Source: Bubalus kerabau (lineage: Eukaryota; Chordata; Mammalia; Artiodactyla; Bovidae). Taken from it: a stretch of DNA of 64,000 nucleotides. Positions 10,795-21,084 of the stretch are shown here, one piece after another (within the stretch, counting starts at the first letter, position 1; every line of letters starts with the position of its first letter). Both the position numbers and the translations under genes were made by a program. Where the stretch lies: positions 116,994,001 to 117,058,000 of the forward strand of contig NC_073624.1 of NCBI RefSeq assembly GCF_029407905.1, written 5' to 3'. The notes under the pieces are model-generated. The model was not told the origin of the DNA. It saw only the letters and a list, made by a program, of their open reading frames with translations, and searched no databases.

Positions 10795-10974
10795 GGCTTC
10801 CCTGGTGGCTCAGATGGTAAAGAATCTGCCTGCAATGCAGGAGGTCTAAGTTCAGTCCCTGGGTTGGGAAGATTCCCTAGAGAAGGGAATGGAAACCCAC
10901 TCCGGTATTCTTGCCCAGAAAATTCCATGGGACTGCAAAGAGTCAGACATGACTGAGCAACTAATACTTTCAAT
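10795..10974 (+). mobile_element. Bov-tA SINE, internally deleted
   Basis: The head is 'gggcttccctggtggctcag'. The usual 'gacagaggagcctgg...' block is missing after 'ccatgg', so the tail follows directly. This is an internal deletion of roughly 30 bp. Confidence 0.9.
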
Positions 10975-12544
10975 TGAGCTGAAAACAATTTGATCAGCAG
11001 CACTTTGGTTGACATAATGGTGTGGTTGAAACTGATAATCCCTAGTCATGGATTTTTGAAGCATTGGGCATTTTGGTGCTTAATTTGCAGCCAATTAATC
11101 TTACTCTGGCTTGACTTTTAAGGGATTGGAACAATCTGTTAGTTAGTATTTGAATTCTTTATAATTTTGCGATATGGAAATGCAAACTCATTATAGAAAA
11201 GTTAGAAAATACAGAGAAGCAGAAGAATAGCAGCAACAAACCCCATAATGTCACCATCCATATGTAACCACTGTTACCACCTTGACTTTCATCATTCCAG
11301 TGCTTTTCCTCTGCATTGTATTGTCTGACCAAGGAAGAGGGGTTACAAGGCAGGGAGCACTCCACTACCAGAAGATTCTGAGCAGAAGTATGAAAACTTT
11401 TCAGAGATATGTGTCATAGAAGGAGTTATTGTATGGGAGGAAGGCTGAATTTTGTAATGTCTAAATTTTTTTCTACATTAGGCTTCTAAGAATTACAATA
11501 AATGCCATTAGAATACACACTTGTGTATTGCTCGTTTATATTGCATTTGTAGGATTCAGCTGAAAGAGAATTTCTGGAAATTCCAGCTCTGATTTATAAG
11601 CCATTCTGTTGTTTTCTAAAGTATTGGCTCCAATGCCTATATTTGATTTCTGTGCTTGAGTAAACCCACCCACATGCCAGACTGAACCCCAGTGCGTTTG
11701 ACATTTTCCCTTTGGAACAGCATCCAGCATAATGTAGCTTACTGGAAAAAGTCTACACAGTGTGACTCAGCCAGTCATGCAAACCTTCCCCCCTACCCCG
11801 CAGTGGAATTTATTTTCTTTTTCTCAGAATGAAACTGGACCACATTATTTAAGGATAAACAAATCTGAAAGTTTTTCCAGTAACATCTTTTTATGCACTG
11901 GCTGCTGAAGATTATCTAAAAATTCTTGGTTAAGATCTTGCTTCCTACCTAAATGTTTTATTGAAATAGAATTCAACTTTTCAGTTTCCCTAACTGGAAA
12001 CAGAAAGCAAAGTCCCATTTCCCAAGAGGAGAGATGCTTTCCTTTTCCTTAAGATGTCCCTAAATTATCTAACATAGTATCATTCACATAGTATAAATTT
12101 AACACGCTCTAAATCAGACTATGTAAGTTATCATTGCTTCTAAAAAGTTGTCTAAGCTACATAGCCTAAAAGGATCTGAATTATTCTTCCATCACCTTCA
12201 TTCATTTTCTGATAAATTCCAGGAAGAATTCCCAAATGAGCCTATACATTATTCATCCTCACCACTGGAACTCTGTTATTATTCAGGAGTTGTATTTTTA
12301 ATCTGTTTTTAGAATTTTCAGTGGCAATCTACTAGGTGAACTTGCACATTTGAGAAGTTGTTTAGGTGGGAAAATTTGACCACTAGACAAGTGCTTCTGC
12401 AAGCTGTTTACTGGTATCTTAAGGTTGACTGTATAAAAGGAAGGTCTGACAGGACTAGAAAGCTTGACATCGAAACAGAAAATGGGAGTGGAGAAGGAAG
12501 GAAGTGACAGAACATCTGATCAGTAATACCAACAGTAGCTGGAA
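10975..12544. other. Unassigned; an ancient repeat near 11165-11300
   Basis: No gene supported. 11165-11300 ('tagaaaatacagagaagcag' ... 'ccactgttaccacc') resembles an old mammalian interspersed repeat whose family I cannot name. The rest may be unique non-coding DNA. Confidence 0.45.
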
Positions 12545-12715
12545 GTATTGAGTGTTTGCTTGTATGTGTTAGATTCTAGGTGAGGTGGCTTATATTCACT
12601 GGCTTGTGCAGCAATCCTACAAATAAGCATTATCTCCATTTTACAAATGAATAAACTGAGGCTCAGAAGAGTGAAGGGTCTTATAACTGTTGGCAGAACT
12701 GAGATTTATGGTTTA
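12545..12715 (-). mobile_element. MIR SINE
   Basis: Minus-orientation core: 'ctccattttacaaatgaa' followed by 'aactgaggctcagaagag' at about 12633-12672. Confidence 0.8.
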
Positions 12716-13289
12716 TCCCACGATAAAATTCACTTTCTTCCTGTTATGCCATATTATTTCAGATGTGGTGTAAATACAAGCAGAAAAAGATAAAGAATCA
12801 GAGGTGAAAAACAGCAAATACAAATAAAATGTATTTCTTTTTTATTTGAACAGATTTATTTGAACGTGCGTATGAAATTTGTGGTCGCACAAAAGGAGTT
12901 GGGTTGAATAGGCAAAGTGGAGATGGGCTAGGACTGAAAAAGTACTTCCTGCCTTAGCGAATGACAAGGTGCTCAGGATGAACTTGGGAGTGACCCCTCT
13001 GACTCTCTATGTCTAATTCCTATAGCTGATCAGCTGTTTTCTTCCCTAAAATTCTCTAGAATATGTTCGTCTTGGATGGGGTCTTCAACATTGCCTATAC
13101 ATATGATGACATTGTGAGACTAACAAAATGGTACCTTTGTTAACAAAATGTCTGGCTTATAAGTAAAAAAAAGGATCCCTTTCCTCCGCCAGGCTGTCCC
13201 ACAATACTTGGCCAGCAGACCACAGTGTGATTTTTAGCAACCACTTACCTCTTGGAAGAATGTTCTGTGCAGGGCATAACCTGCATGGC
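12716..13289. other. Unassigned
   Basis: No gene seen. The part from about 13170 may belong to the adjoining ERV fragment. Confidence 0.4.
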
Positions 13290-13473
13290 CTTATGGTGTA
13301 GCCTGGGGCATGTTCTTTTCCATCTCCATTATCTTCCCCATGGTTCTAGTTGATTTCAGGTGACCTCCCTCAGCCTGCAGTGGCTTGGAGCAGGGCTTGG
13401 GCTCCCAGCCGGAGAATGGGCCGAGGTCACAGCGGTGAAAGCGCCAGATCCTAGCCACTAGACCAGTGGACAG
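13290..13473 (-). mobile_element. ERV leader fragment with tRNA-Glu-like sequence
   Basis: Lies immediately downstream, in retroviral sense, of the LTR at 13474-13956. On the minus strand, 13470-13403 reads as a decayed tRNA-Glu in sense orientation: ctggtctagtggctagg for the D arm, gcgctttcaccgc for the anticodon arm (anticodon TTC), and a degraded T arm. No gag, pol or env frame is present. The element is truncated. Confidence 0.55.
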
Positions 13474-13956
13474 TGACCAGGGCCCTGGCCCTTCGCCTTT
13501 GCAGAAAAGAATTCCCACAAAGGTGGAAAGTAGTGAAACAAGTAAAGTATTTATTAAGAGGAAAACAAGTACAGTACGTGTGGATAGACACCTGGGCAGA
13601 CTCAGAGTTCCTGAGTTGCACCCTCGTGGAAGTTTGAATTACTTTTATGGGGTGTTTCTAATGGGTTTTCCTTTAACCAATCATTTGATTTGCTTGGTTC
13701 ACAGTCCACATTTGATAGATCTCAGGATCTTTCCATGTGTGTGCACGCATCTCTTAGCCAAAATGGATTTTACTGAAAAGGTGTATGGGTAGGGAACATC
13801 CCTTGACATGACTCCCTTTTGCCCTCCAAGGAGCCTTCCCAGCGCATGTGTGGTCGGGGAGGTCTTCTGACTTCGGGAATAAGAAATATGTGGTCTGGGC
13901 AGAGCCCAGCCTTCTTCCTTAATTGTCCTGCTATTCTTGCCTTGGAGTTTCAGTCA
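13474..13956 (-). mobile_element. Ruminant ERV LTR
   Basis: A 483-bp LTR in minus orientation bounded by TG (13474) and CA (13956). On the minus strand there is a TATA-like ccataaaagt (13650-13641) followed about 90 bp later by AATAAA (13555-13550), the expected order of an LTR U3-R. The exact family is not named. Confidence 0.7.
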
Positions 13957-14311
13957 GAGGAATGAATGTCCAATTGCTTTACCCTGGGTGGCGGTGGGAG
14001 GGGCCCATCTTCTCCTGCCTCACAGTCGCCATCGTTCCCTCCGCGCAGCGTTCTCGCAGTTCTCCCTGCCTCCAGCCTTCCCTCCTTCAGTGCTAATTTG
14101 CTTTCTAACTTACAACTGCCATCACGTTGCCCCACTGGCAACGCTACCATACATCCCCTTTGTCTTCATTACGAAGTCTGAACTTTCTGGAATAGCAAAC
14201 ACACTGTTCTTTACCTGACTCTGGCTTTTCTCCTTTATTCTCTTACCCCTCCCCTTGTGCAGTTCAAATGGATTAAACCACCTCATCTTTGATATCTTTG
14301 TGCCTTGGAAG

Positions 14312-14604
14312 CCAAAAGCTGGTTCTTTGAGAAGATAAATAAAATTGACAAACCATTAGCCAGACTCATCAAGAAACAAAGGGAGAAAAATCAAATCAAT
14401 AAAATTAGAAATGAAAATGGAGAAATCACAACAGACAACACAGAAATACAAAAGATCATAAGAGACTATTATCAGCAACTATATGCCAATAAAACGGACA
14501 ACTTGGAAGAAATGGACAAATTCTTAGAAAAGTACAACTTTCCAAAACTGAACCAGGAAGAAATAGAAAATCTTAACAGACCCATCACAAGCACAGAAAT
14601 TGAA
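14312..14604 (+). pseudogene. L1 ORF2 internal fragment, no 3' end
   Basis: An uninterrupted frame (plus, 14305-14616) matches the L1 ORF2 stretch between endonuclease and RT: KSWFFEKINKIDKPLARL near the start, then ENGEITTDNTEIQKI, then LNRPITSTEIE near the end. It looks close to young artiodactyl L1. Both ends are truncated. There is no 3' UTR, poly(A) or clear TSD, only a shared GAA at the junctions. It cannot encode an RT because the RT domain is absent. Confidence 0.88.
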
Positions 14605-14635
14605 TGCCCTTTTTAATCCTGGCCTTGGGCCCTTT

Positions 14636-14832
14636 GTGGCTTCCCCTGTGGCTCAGCTGGTAAAGAATCCGTCTGCAGTGCAGGAGAACTGGTTTCGATT
14701 CCTGGGTTGGGAACGTCCCCTGGAGAAGGGAAAGGCTACCCACTCCAGTATTCTGGCTGGAGAATTCTGTGGACTGTAAAGTCCATGGGGTCGCAAAGAG
14801 TTGGACAGGACTGAGCGACTTTCACTTTCACA
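14636..14832 (+). mobile_element. Bov-tA SINE with TSD
   Basis: The TSD cttgggcccttt is perfect at 14624-14635 and 14833-14844. The body has an internal deletion in the 'gacagaggagcc' block. It ends in ctttcactttcac. Confidence 0.95.
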
Positions 14833-15090
14833 CTTGGGCCCTTTATCTGGCAGATTCAGAGCTCAGCTCAAAGCTGTCTCTGGGAAACCTTTCTGAACCC
14901 ATCAGCCTGAGCTCAGTGTCCCTCTGGCTCACACGGTTCCTTTGCTCGCTCTGCACTGTAACGCTTTAGATACTGTGTTGTGATGGTCTGCCTCTGACTT
15001 TTCTACAAGTCAGTCAACTTCTCCAGGAGAGGAGCAATATTTGATTCACTCTTTCAGCCCAGGCGTCTACTCAAGTACTTGACTCAGCTG

Positions 15091-15467
15091 TCAACTGGTA
15101 GCATAAGTTGCTGTTGGGTGCATGCAAAATCATTTTGTTAGCTGTTCCAGAAAATGTTAAGATAAGGATGGGGGAAGAAGACTGAAAACGTGACCACTTT
15201 CTGGCTTTAAGCTCTTCGGTGCTTCTGTGACAACTTCTCTGGAAGGTTCCTAATCCATGAACTTCCCCTTCTTTCTCATTCTGGAATGGAACTGGAATTC
15301 CGACTATTTTCTTACACCTGCTTGTCAGTGGTATAAAGTGACTCTGGCGGAATGTATCAATTAAGCAAAGAGCAAGCCACTAGAAATAGCTCTGACAGTG
15401 TTACTCCAAAAGGGTCTGCATTTGGCAAATGAATGAAATCTGAACTGATCTTTTTTAATGTCTCCTA
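15091..15467. other. Unassigned
   Basis: No gene or repeat recognised. Confidence 0.5.
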
Positions 15468-15477
15468 GGGCCATAAA

Positions 15478-15595
15478 TCGATGGACATGAATTTGGGTGA
15501 ACTCTGGGAGTTGGTGATGGACAGGGAGGCCTGGTGTGCTGCAATTCACCGGGTCGCAAGGAGTCGGATACGACTGAGCGACTGAACTGAACTGA
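15478..15595 (+). mobile_element. BovB 3' end (118 bp) with TSD
   Basis: Severely 5'-truncated BovB ending actgaactgaactga. The TSD gggccataaa is perfect at 15468-15477 and 15596-15605. Confidence 0.95.
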
Positions 15596-15605
15596 GGGCC
15601 ATAAA

Positions 15606-16140
15606 ATCAGAGAATGTGGCTAGGGGACAACCTGCAGGTGGGCTGTTGTTTACATTTAAAACACTGAATTTTGGAATTTTCAGACATTCCTTCTAGTGGA
15701 AGAGTTCTTGTCTACAGCAGAGTACTAAGTTTCTGTGGTGATGGTGATTCATGTAGCTCTCCAGAGCCAGGAGATGTCTTGTTTTTTTTTGGCCTTAGGA
15801 ATAAGAACCTAAGTGGGGACAGTCCACTTAAGTCCCTCATGAGCCCCACTACATGTCTGAACCCCCAAGACAATTCTTTCTCATCTTGTTTAAAACCTAC
15901 CCTCTTGTCTTTCTAAGGAAGGAAATCAGCAGCCATGAAATGGAAGGAAAATAGTGGAATCTTTCTCCATTCTTTAAAGACTATATCAATAGCATGACAT
16001 ATGGGATGGTAAAGCAGCCTTGGCACCTGTTATGGGCAGGCAGGAGAGAAAGCATTTGTTCAGGCCTTTCTTTTTTCCTTCTTACCTCATAACTTGCAGA
16101 TCTTTTTCTTCTTCTTTTTTTTAACCATGTGTTTTTCTCC
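15606..16140. other. Unassigned
   Basis: No gene supported. An 8-T run near 15783 and pyrimidine tracts at 16100-16125 are the only visible structure. Confidence 0.5.
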
Positions 16141-16144
16141 TTAG

Positions 16145-16475
16145 AACAAGGCTCAACCAACTTTCCCTGTAAAGGGCCCAAAAGTAAATACTTTAGGATT
16201 TGTTGGCTATAATGGTCTCTGTTGTAGCTACTCAACTGTGCTATCCTAGCACAGCCATAGATAATATGTAAATGAATGGGCATAATGTGTCCCAATAAAA
16301 CTGTATTTAGGGACCCTGAAATTTGAATTTTGTACAATTTTTCTGTGTTGTGAAATATCCTTCTTTTATTTTTTTTTCTCAATCATTTAGAAATGTAAAA
16401 ACCATCCTTACTTCACAAACCATACAAAAACAGGTGGTGAGCCGGATGAGGCCTGTGGGCTCTAATTTGTTGGTC
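16145..16475 (+). mobile_element. hAT-Charlie-type DNA transposon copy
   Basis: Contains 'ctgtaaagggcc', 'gtctctgttgtagctactca', 'ataaaactgtatttaggga' and 'acaaaaacaggtggtgagcc'. This is the order found in a widespread non-autonomous Charlie-group element with a 'ggcaaactttttctgtaaagg' start. The exact family name is not certain. Confidence 0.7.
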
Positions 16476-16524
16476 CTTATAATAGAATGTCAACTGGGAT
16501 GACAGGATCAGATCTATGTGTTCA

Positions 16525-16672
16525 GCTAGTGGGTCTGGAATTCAAATGCGCATATGAATCATCTGGGGATTCTGTTAAAATGCAGATTCTGTTGTTAGAG
16601 TCTGCGTTTCTAACCAGCTCCCAGGTGATAACTTTGGCAGCCAGGTTTGATCTTTGGACCACACCTTGAGCG
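16525..16672 (+). mobile_element. MER5A-like hAT element
   Basis: The order 'gaatcatctggggattctg', 'aaaatgcagattctg', 'accagctcccaggtgat' and 'tttggaccac' fits MER5A. Confidence 0.7.
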
Positions 16673-16824
16673 GCAAGGCTTTCAAAGATTCCAGGTTGGA
16701 TCCATCCCTGGAAGAGAGCTTAGAGGAGAGAGCAGGTGCAGGGAGAGTGATGAACATCAGTTAGGAGTCTTTGGGGGAGGTTGGCTCCGAGGCCTTCATT
16801 GCTGGGAAGTGTGAGAGCTGGGAG

Positions 16825-17060
16825 AGAGGGAGGAGTTAAAGGTGACTCCAAGGTTTTGTTGCTTAGTGGGGCCTGCAGCAGAGATCCCAGTACAGAGTAG
16901 TGTTAGAGCAGTTTTTGTTGAATAAATAGAAGGCTGGGGGAAGAAAGGATGGAATTGGAAGGTGTTGGGAGAAGGGAAGATAATAATCTCAATCCGGAGT
17001 AGTCTGAGTTCGATTTTGCGGAAACCCAGGTAGCAAAGTGGGTAATGTTTTGAAGGCAGA
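16825..17060 (-). mobile_element. L2 LINE fragment
   Basis: Purine-rich text with 'ggtgactccaaggttttg' resembles minus-orientation L2. Diverged. Followed by a T15 run at 17170-17184. Confidence 0.4.
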
Positions 17061-17340
17061 AGGCGGTGTGACACCTGCTGACCTGCAAATGGATTGCTCT
17101 CCGTCAGCTGAGAGCTACCTGGGCCAGTAGCACTCCTGACCAGGAAGAACATCAACTGCACTGAATAAATTTTTTTTTTTTTTTCCTGTAATGGCCAAAA
17201 ATGGGCTGGAAGTATCTGTCACCTTGCAAGTGTTCTCACATAAATGTTTAACTTTATTCTTATTTTATGATAGGAATTTTATTACAGAAAGCCATTGAGG
17301 AATCAGAATTTGCTTGCAGACGTTTTAAAGCTCTGGGCTA

Positions 17341-17525
17341 GGGATTGGGGGCAGGAGGAGAAGGGGACGACAGAGGATGAGATGGCTGGATGGCATCACT
17401 GACTCGATGGATGTGAGTCTGAGTGAACTCCGGGAGTTGGTGATGGACAGGGAGGCCTGGCATACTGCGATTCATGGGGTTGCAAAGAGTTGGAAATGAC
17501 TGAGCGACTGAACTGAACTGAACTG
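17341..17525 (+). mobile_element. BovB 3' end
   Basis: 185 bp of BovB from 'gggattgggggcaggagg' to 'actgaactgaactga'. A possible short TSD (ggaatca, 17299 and 17527) lies 36 bp outside the left edge. Confidence 0.9.
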
Positions 17526-17587
17526 AGGAATCAACTTAGTGTAAAACTTTTGCTGTGAGACCTGTTGTCTCAGGTTTTACCCCACCT

Positions 17588-17806
17588 GGGCTTCCCAGAT
17601 GGCTCAATGGGTAAAGAATCTGCCCGCCAATGTAGGAGACGCAGGAGACACAGTTTCAATCTCTGGATTAGGAAGATCCCTTGGAGATGGGCATGGCTAT
17701 CCACTCCAGTATTCTTGCCTGAAGAATCCCATGGACAGAGGAGCCTGGTGGGCTACAGTCCATGGGGTCACAAAGAGTCAGACATGACTGAGAGACTGTG
17801 CATGTA
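17588..17806 (+). mobile_element. Bov-tA SINE
   Basis: Full-length, head 'gggcttcccagatggctcaa', tail ending in a CATG-rich stretch. Confidence 0.93.
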
Positions 17807-17868
17807 TGCACCCTTCTTTATGTTTAATTTAGTTTGTTCTTCTACTGAAGACACCAAGTATATTTCAT

Positions 17869-17957
17869 CAGTTTAGTTGCTCAGTCATGTCTGACTCTTT
17901 GCGACCCTATGGACTGCAGCATGCCAGGCCTCCCTGTCCATCACCAACTCCCAGAGT
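17869..17957 (-). mobile_element. BovB 3' end, left half of a chimera
   Basis: The last ~86 bases of BovB in minus orientation ('ttgctcagtcatgtctgact' ... 'ccatcaccaactcccagag'). It joins directly to a plus-orientation Bov-tA. The two together are flanked by agtatatttcat (17857-17868) and agtatctttcat (18146-18157). Confidence 0.85.
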
Positions 17958-18145
17958 TCTCTGGTGGGTCAGAGGGTAAAGCGTCTGCCTGCAATGCGGG
18001 AGACCCGGCTTCAATCTCTGGGTTGGGAAGATCCCCTAGAGAAAGAAATAGCAACCCACTGCAGTATTCTTGCCTGGAGAATCCCACAGATGGAGGAGCC
18101 TGGTAGGCTACAGTCCATGGGGTCGCAAAGAGTCAGACACAACTG
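17958..18145 (+). mobile_element. Bov-tA SINE, right half of a chimera
   Basis: Starts inside the SINE head ('tctggtgggtcagagggtaa') and runs to its tail 'agacacaactgag'. It is joined at its 5' side to the inverted BovB tail. Confidence 0.9.
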
Positions 18146-18339
18146 AGTATCTTTCATACATCAAAGGAATTGGTCCCTTCCATGACAGCATGTAGTGCTT
18201 TCTCAGCTGAACAGATTTTCTTTCCTAGCTTTTTTAAAAAAACTCCACTTTTACCTTTGTAAATCCTGATGAAAAAGAATCTATCTGAATTTTCTGATGA
18301 TCTGTTTTGCCATTGGCCAAAACACAACAACTGAAATCT

Positions 18340-19010
18340 CCAAGCATACCCAGTAATGTTTGATCAACAACCTCCTAAGACTGTCTCCAGTGTCTCCCTG
18401 CCTCTCTTAATCTATTTTACACACTGTTGTCCAATTAAAACATGTGAAGCAACTCCTTAATCATATTATAGTACCTCCTTGTTCAATAAATTACTCTAGT
18501 GTTCTACAAGTGAAATTTTGACTCTTCAGTCTGCTTTTCAGTATGAACCACTATCCGATTTCCATATATGTTTCTGAAAGTTTTCCTGTTACTCACTTTC
18601 ACCCACCCCACCTGATGATCAAGTCAACCTCCCTGCGTCCTCCCAGGTCCTGTCCTTTCTTGCCTCTAAGCAACTGTGTACTTGGTCCCACCCACCCCTC
18701 TTCTCATCATACATCTCTGAACCCTGTGGTCCTTTGAGATCTAGGGTAGGTAGGCTTTTCCCTTCTACATGAAACTTCCCTGATTTCTAAGTTGGACATA
18801 ATATTCTCTTTATATCTTTAATTTCCAAAGCTATTTATGCAGCAAGGTGTGACACAAAGGATATGGGGCCCTAGAATGTAAGCTCAATCAGGACTTAGTC
18901 CATTTTATTCATTCATTCACTCAGGGCCTAGGTAAGTGCCTAGAATACAGCAGGTGCTAAAGAAATATTTATTGAGTGAATAAATGAATGAATGAGTGAA
19001 TAAATGTAGG
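18340..19010 (+). mobile_element. L2 LINE 3' end
   Basis: L2 3' end: 'ctagaatgtaagctcaatca', then 'cctagaatacagcaggtgct', then the (TGAATGAA)-type terminus at 18970-19005. The upstream part is more diverged. Confidence 0.75.
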
Positions 19011-19177
19011 TATGCATTTATTTAAATTTAGTGGTATCAAGACATGGAAATGCCTAGAACAAAGTAGATATTCAGTATGTTAGCTTCATTTCCCTTTATT
19101 CTCTTTTTCTATGGAAGTTATAAATTTCAAATGTATCTATTTCTACAGTGCTTGGAACCTAGTGCGAGAGGGAAGAG

Positions 19178-19410
19178 AAGTAAATCTACTGAGCATCTAC
19201 CTTCTGTCAGGAACTGTACTGGGTGCCTTATATTCATTTTCATTTTAACTCTCCACAAGAATTCTATAAGGTAGGTGTTATTCTTTCCATTTTATAGGTG
19301 GAGAAGCTAAAGCTCAGAGAATCTTGTTCAAAGTCATAGATCTAATAAGTGGGGAGAGCTGAATTTTAAAGCCAGTTCTGTCTGACTCCAAAACTCAAGC
19401 CCTTAATATT
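19178..19410 (-). mobile_element. MIR SINE
   Basis: 'ggaactgtactgggtgcc', 'ctataaggtaggtgttattc' and 'taggtggagaagctaaagct' are the minus-strand MIR core in order. Confidence 0.82.
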
Positions 19411-19419
19411 CATTTATAC

Positions 19420-20104
19420 CAGTGTGGGTTATTATCTAGTAAATTACAAAGCAGGATACAAAGCCATATTTACCTGACTTGAAAAATCCATTCTTGCCCC
19501 TGTAGCGTAATGCCTGCCCCTGTGCCATTAGATAGCAAGTGCTTGATGAATTGCATTTTGAATTAATTTTTAAATAAATGAATGAATTAATAAAAAAACT
19601 AATGAATTATAGAACTAATGGATTAAGAATAAGCTACTTTTCTACTAGAGAATTATGAGGTTGGAATTATGGCACTGGGCACAGAAAAACCAACTGCTTT
19701 TGCTCAAAGAATCAGGCTAGCTACACAGTGGAAATAACCCCCAATTGACATAGCCATGCCCTGCCATGATGGGAATTGAAGTTCCTTCACCAGCACTGAA
19801 ACCTGCATCTTCATTACAATGCATGCCCTGCCTTTTTAGAGTCTCTAGTCTATGACTTCACACCTGAAAAAGCAGCAACTAAAACCTTGTTGTTTTGAAC
19901 TATCATCCATAGCAGGTCCCAGACCATGGTAATGCCAGCTCCAGTGGAAAGTTTGAAGTCAAAAGCCTCTCTGATCCACTGCTGAAGACTATTCAAATCA
20001 CAAAATTAACCAAATTAGGGGTAGAGGAACTTTCAGGTGACAAATTTTCAAGTTACCCCCATGCCATCAACATGAGTTATCACATCAAAAAGGATAGCAA
20101 AGTG
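19420..20104. other. Mostly unassigned; L2-like tail at 19495-19600
   Basis: 19495-19600 ('gcaagtgcttgatgaattgc' and a following TGAATGAATTA stretch) may be an L2 or MIR terminus. Nothing is recognised in the rest and no gene is seen. Confidence 0.4.
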
Positions 20105-20225
20105 ACTCTGCCTCTGAAATCTTGAAGGCAGTGTCCTGCTCAGTCACTGTGTGACCTTGGGAAGTCTCAACTGTCAAATAAGGGCAACAGTGAGTGCCTT
20201 ATCAGTTTTAAGGATTAAGTAAAAG
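20105..20225 (+). mobile_element. MIR SINE
   Basis: 'cagtcactgtgtgaccttgg' at about 20140-20159 is the MIR core, followed by 'ttttaaggattaagtaaaa'. Confidence 0.7.
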
Positions 20226-20275
20226 GGGAAAAAAAAGACATATGTAGCATTTATCACCACGTTTAGTTAGTAATG

Positions 20276-20485
20276 GGCTTCGCATGCTCAGTGGTAAAGA
20301 ATCCACCTGCCAGTACGGGAGACGTGAGTTCGATCCCTGGGTCAGGAAGATCCCCTGGAGAAGGAAATGGCAACCCACTTAGTATTCTTACCTGGAAAAT
20401 CCCATGGACAGAGTAGCCTGGCAGGCTATGGTTCATGGGGTCACAAAGAATTGGACACAACTTAATGACTAAACACCAACAACAT
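20276..20485 (+). mobile_element. Bov-tA SINE
   Basis: Head 'gggcttcgcatgctcagtgg', B-box-like gagttcgatccc, tail ending in an ACAACA-type repeat. Confidence 0.93.
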
Positions 20486-20799
20486 CAGGGATAGTAATTA
20501 ATTAGCATTATCATGTTACATTGACCATGCTACTTTCAGCACATCTTAGAATTTCTTCCGTAGTGACACTGACTGAAAGCTGAACCAAATGACTTGAAAT
20601 TAATTGGGCTATTGAAGAGACTTTGATTTGTAGGAACTAGTATCCCGAGAGTCTCCCTCAGGTGTGTGCAGCCATTCTCAGATACTTGTGTGAGACTTCA
20701 GTCTCTTTCAGGTACTTGCAATACATTGTCTATGAGTTATGACTGATTTTGATCTGATTTATAGAGGAGTAAATTCTGATTCTCATCATTAACATGATA
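20486..20799. other. Unassigned
   Basis: No gene or repeat recognised. Confidence 0.5.
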
Positions 20800-21025
20800 A
20801 TACTAAAAACTACCTTATTATCAGACACTGGGTAAACGATTGGAATATATTATCTAATTTAATATTTTAAAAATGTATCTGAAGGGTAAGGATTATCATT
20901 CTCACTTGCAGATGTACCACTTGGATTTAAATAAGTTTAGTAATTTGTTGACCAACATAATGGGCAGCAAGTGATGGACCTGTGATTTAAGCCTGGGTGT
21001 ATCTGAGGCCAAAGTATGTGTTCTT
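20800..21025 (-). mobile_element. MIR SINE
   Basis: Minus orientation, strongly diverged: 'cagacactgggtaaacg', 'ggtaaggattatcattctca' and 'gtgatttaagcctgggtg' in the expected order. Confidence 0.6.
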
Positions 21026-21084
21026 TCCATGGAACTACCCAGCCATGGTGGCCGCAAATACATGGTCACCACCCCACATACTCA

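Larger units (their letters stand above)
14150..15090 (+). mobile_element. L2 LINE 3' region, interrupted twice
   Basis: Pieces at about 14150-14311, 14605-14635 and 14845-15090 read on as one L2 3' end ('tgccttggaa' ... 'cagctcaaagctgtctctgg' ... 'ccaggagaggagcaatat'). They are broken by an L1 fragment and a Bov-tA. The left limit is uncertain. Confidence 0.6.

Noticed and set aside
13290..13518. 75-aa minus frame near the ERV leader as a retroviral gene
   Set aside because: It spans the LTR edge and the tRNA-like sequence and has no gag, protease, pol or env motif.
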